Origin: Parachlamydiales bacterium
GTDB taxonomy: Bacteria > Chlamydiota > Chlamydiia > Chlamydiales > Rhabdochlamydiaceae
NCBI GenBank assembly: GCA_020050965.1
Contig: JAGVJV010000072.1
Location: 1-8,005 of the forward strand
Direction of reading: 5' to 3'
Length of the DNA: 8,005 nt
Below, piece after piece: positions 6,195 through 8,005 of this stretch. Each line of letters opens with the position of its first letter. The stretch's first letter is position 1. The notes beneath the pieces are model-generated. The model saw nothing but the letters and a program-made list of their open reading frames with translations. It searched no databases and was not told the DNA's origin. The position numbers and the translations under genes were made by a program.

Positions 6195-7343
6195 CGACAC
6201 ATAACCAGATTTTTTGAAGAGCCTAAGAAAAGCTACTTTCTCTTCGGCCCGAGAGGGACTGGAAAATCAACCCTATCCCAACGGCGGCACACGAATGCTC
6301 TGATCCTTGACCTCCGTTTGCCAGATCTGAAACTCAGGCTAGCCACTAATCCACAGTATTTACTGGAACTTGTGCGTGCTCAGCCAAAAGGGCAGACTGT
6401 GATCATCGATGAGATCCAAAAAGTACCTGAGCTCCTTTCCCTGGTTCATGTGCTTATTGAAGAAAAACAGGATTGGATTTTTATCCTAACAGGTTCAAGT
6501 TCCCGAAAGCTCAAAAGGGCAGGCGTAGATCTTTTAGCAGGGAGAGCACTTAAAAAGCATTTGCATCCTTTTATGGCTTCTGAGCTTGGGGAGTTATTCA
6601 ATTTTGAGCAGGCCTTAAAATTTGGGCTGCTGCCTCTTCGCTTTGATGGAGAAAACGTCTTAGACACCCTCAAAACCTATGTATCTCTTTATCTGGAAGA
6701 AGAGGTCAAAGCGGAAGGGATTGTGCGCAATATCGAACCATTTGCCCGCTTTTTGCATGCAATTAGCTTTTCCCATGGGATGCAATTAAATCTAACCAAT
6801 ATCGCACGCGAGTGTATGGTGAAGCGAACAACCGTTGCGAGTTGGATTTCCATTTTGGAAGATCTTCTGATTGCCTATCAATTACAAGTTTTTACAACAA
6901 GACCAAAAAGAGAACTTAGCGCACATCCCAAGTTTTATTATTTTGATGCGGGTGTGTATCGGGCAATACGTCCACAATCACTAGAAGATCCTCACTCCGA
7001 TATTGAAGGACCCGCTTTAGAAGGGTTAGTTGCACAACATTTAGCTGCATGGTGTGATTATACTTCTGGGGAAAATACTTTATCATTTTGGCGTACACGT
7101 TCGGGAGTAGAAGTTGATTTTGTTTTGCATAGTCCATTAGGTTTTTGGGCGATCGAAGTAAAAAACTCGCTCACTATATCTCTTAATGATCTACGCTCTT
7201 TGAAAACATTTCTTGAAGACTATCCCGAAGCGAAGGGCATTTTTCTGTATAGAGGAACAGACCGACTTAGGAAGGGGAATATTCTTTGTATACCCTGCTC
7301 TGAATTTCTTTCGAATTTAAAACCAAATCAAAGTTTGTTGTGA
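6186..7343 (+). CDS. AAA ATPase with DUF4143 C-terminal domain (AAA_14 family)
   Basis: From ATG 6186 the protein has 385 residues, typical of this family. Walker A is GPRGTGKST (21-29), Walker B TVIIDEIQ (71-78), a sensor-like FILTGSSSRKL (99-109) follows, then LLAGRA (117-121). Residues 160-183 hold the family pattern YVSLYLEEEVKAEGIVRN. A helix-turn-helix-like stretch is at about 201-230 (LTNIARECMVKRTTVASWISILEDLL). The C-terminal domain contains GVEVDFVL (308-314) and WAIEVKNS (321-328), a PD-(D/E)XK-like arrangement with Asp311, Glu324 and Lys326. No Walker residue is missing. These ATPases are common, often multicopy and patchily distributed; their role is not settled. A TTG at 6174 is a possible longer start, but MTFRHITRFFEEP fits the family N-terminus. 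The control region upstream is highly repetitive, and the stop overlaps the next gene by GTGA. Confidence 0.9.
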   Translation: MTFRHITRFFEEPKKSYFLFGPRGTGKSTLSQRRHTNALILDLRLPDLKLRLATNPQYLLELVRAQPKGQTVIIDEIQKVPELLSLVHVLIEEKQDWIFILTGSSSRKLKRAGVDLLAGRALKKHLHPFMASELGELFNFEQALKFGLLPLRFDGENVLDTLKTYVSLYLEEEVKAEGIVRNIEPFARFLHAISFSHGMQLNLTNIARECMVKRTTVASWISILEDLLIAYQLQVFTTRPKRELSAHPKFYYFDAGVYRAIRPQSLEDPHSDIEGPALEGLVAQHLAAWCDYTSGENTLSFWRTRSGVEVDFVLHSPLGFWAIEVKNSLTISLNDLRSLKTFLEDYPEAKGIFLYRGTDRLRKGNILCIPCSEFLSNLKPNQSLL

Positions 7344-8005
7344 GTAGCAAAATAGCCTCTATCATCAGCTTTTGTACCCATGACCTCCGCTTCCTAGACA
7401 AAAATATCTCTGCCGTTAAACCCTTCTCTGATCAAATCCTTATTCCCGTCTGCGATCATTTTTACAATGGCAAGCCCGAAGATCTCGAGCTGCTCCAGAA
7501 GATCTACCACAAATATCCCGAAGTCGATTTCATCCAGTTTGCCTATAGTCAGCAGGAAGTTTACGGAACGCCCGCCAGACTTGTACAGGGAAGTCCCGAT
7601 TGGGGGCAGCACTGGCACAATAGCGCTCGTTACATAGGCAATTTTTTTGTGCGGGGTGATATCGAGTATGTCCTATTCATAGATGTGGATGAGATCTTTA
7701 ATGCTGATTTGCGTGCTGTAAATTTCTCTGATTATGATGCTTTGCGCTTTGCTACCTACTGGTACTTTAAAACGGCTTCTCAATGTGCCACTGTGACCCC
7801 TGATGGCCCGCTCTTAGTTAGGCGCAAGTATCTTACACCCGAGCTTCTTCTTAATCCACATGAGCGGATGGGGATGTTTGAACAAATACAAGGAAAGAAA
7901 GAGCGAGAGTTTTGCGTAGATGGCAAGCCCATCGTGCATCACTATAGTTGGGTGAGAAGTAAAGAGGAGATGCTCAGCAAGGTCCGTTCATGGGGACATC
8001 ACTGG
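7340..8005 (+). CDS. glycosyltransferase-like protein, partial (C-terminus beyond the right edge)
   Basis: The frame is open from GTG 7340 to the edge, 222 codons. GTG overlaps the ATPase TGA (GTGA, 7340-7343), and no in-frame ATG occurs until far downstream (about 7866), so GTG is the best start despite no clear ribosome binding site. The N-terminal strand KIASIISFCTHDLRFL and the later strand YVLFIDVDEIF with DxD (Asp115-Val-Asp117) are those of a GT-A transferase. LRFATYWYF follows, then a distal IVHHYSWVRSKEEMLSKVRSWGHHW, which resembles the H-Y-WV-K--M--K block of GT2/GT92-like bacterial transferases. No signal peptide or membrane segment is seen in the visible part. Donor and acceptor are unknown. 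It is unrelated in detail to the transferase at 1849-2415. The overlap suggests translation coupled to the ATPase. Confidence 0.72.
   Translation, partial: MSSKIASIISFCTHDLRFLDKNISAVKPFSDQILIPVCDHFYNGKPEDLELLQKIYHKYPEVDFIQFAYSQQEVYGTPARLVQGSPDWGQHWHNSARYIGNFFVRGDIEYVLFIDVDEIFNADLRAVNFSDYDALRFATYWYFKTASQCATVTPDGPLLVRRKYLTPELLLNPHERMGMFEQIQGKKEREFCVDGKPIVHHYSWVRSKEEMLSKVRSWGHHW

Larger units (their letters stand above)
6078..6197. repeat. long near-perfect inverted repeat (arms about 57 bases, 6-base loop)
   Basis: Arm 6078-6134 pairs with 6141-6197 around AATGGA (6135-6140). Over the core arms 6080-6134 and 6141-6195 I count 47 Watson-Crick pairs, three G-T pairs and five mismatches in 55 positions. 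The innermost 13 pairs (TTTGCAGGCTTTT against AAAAGCTTGCAAA) have only one G-T. Pairing fails outside these limits. The right arm ends in codon 4 of the ATPase gene. As RNA this would be a long hairpin with the ATPase start codon in its stem. Confidence 0.85.

Overview
The window reads as a chromosomal segment of an environmental (Parachlamydia- or Waddlia-like) member of the Chlamydiae. The grounds are the compact tolQ-tolR-tolA-like order on one strand, the style of the TolA-like protein, and a cysteine-containing outer-membrane barrel with a dense Cys loop, in a phylum that stabilises its envelope with disulfides. The phylum call is inference from protein resemblance, not from a marker gene.

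Layout. Positions 1-1846 (minus strand) carry a Tol/Exb energy-transduction operon: tolQ/exbB, tolR/exbD, and a TolA/TonB-like protein that runs off the left edge. Two bases from the tolQ start, a plus-strand pair begins: a small GT-A-type glycosyltransferase (1849-2415), then a secreted DUF1343/NamZ-type exo-muramidase overlapping it by ATGA (2412-3623). Converging on these from the right are two minus-strand genes: a DAO-type FAD oxidoreductase (4732-6024) followed by an outer-membrane beta-barrel resembling an autotransporter translocator without its passenger (3652-4677). To the right, a plus-strand AAA ATPase of the AAA_14/DUF4143 family (6186-7343) overlaps by GTGA a second glycosyltransferase-like gene that is cut by the right edge (7340-8005).

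The most unusual part is the 160-base gap between the oxidoreductase and the ATPase. It contains three copies and one half copy of a TGACATTT-n-AAATGTCA palindrome. They are organised as an 83-base direct repeat, a 61-bp near-palindrome and an overall inverted repeat with arms of about 55 bases. The right end of the last arm contains the ATPase start codon. A good sigma70-like promoter for the oxidoreductase lies just left of the repeats, placed so that its transcript would start at or next to the ATG. My reading is that the array is an operator and RNA-hairpin control region belonging to the ATPase. The ATPase has a helix-turn-helix-like segment and a PD-(D/E)XK-like motif of its own.

Functionally the left half is a cell-envelope neighbourhood: Tol motor, peptidoglycan hydrolase, glycosyltransferase and outer-membrane barrel. 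The right half looks like an accessory ATPase cassette next to a glycosyltransferase. No RNA genes, CRISPR arrays or insertion-sequence transposases were seen.
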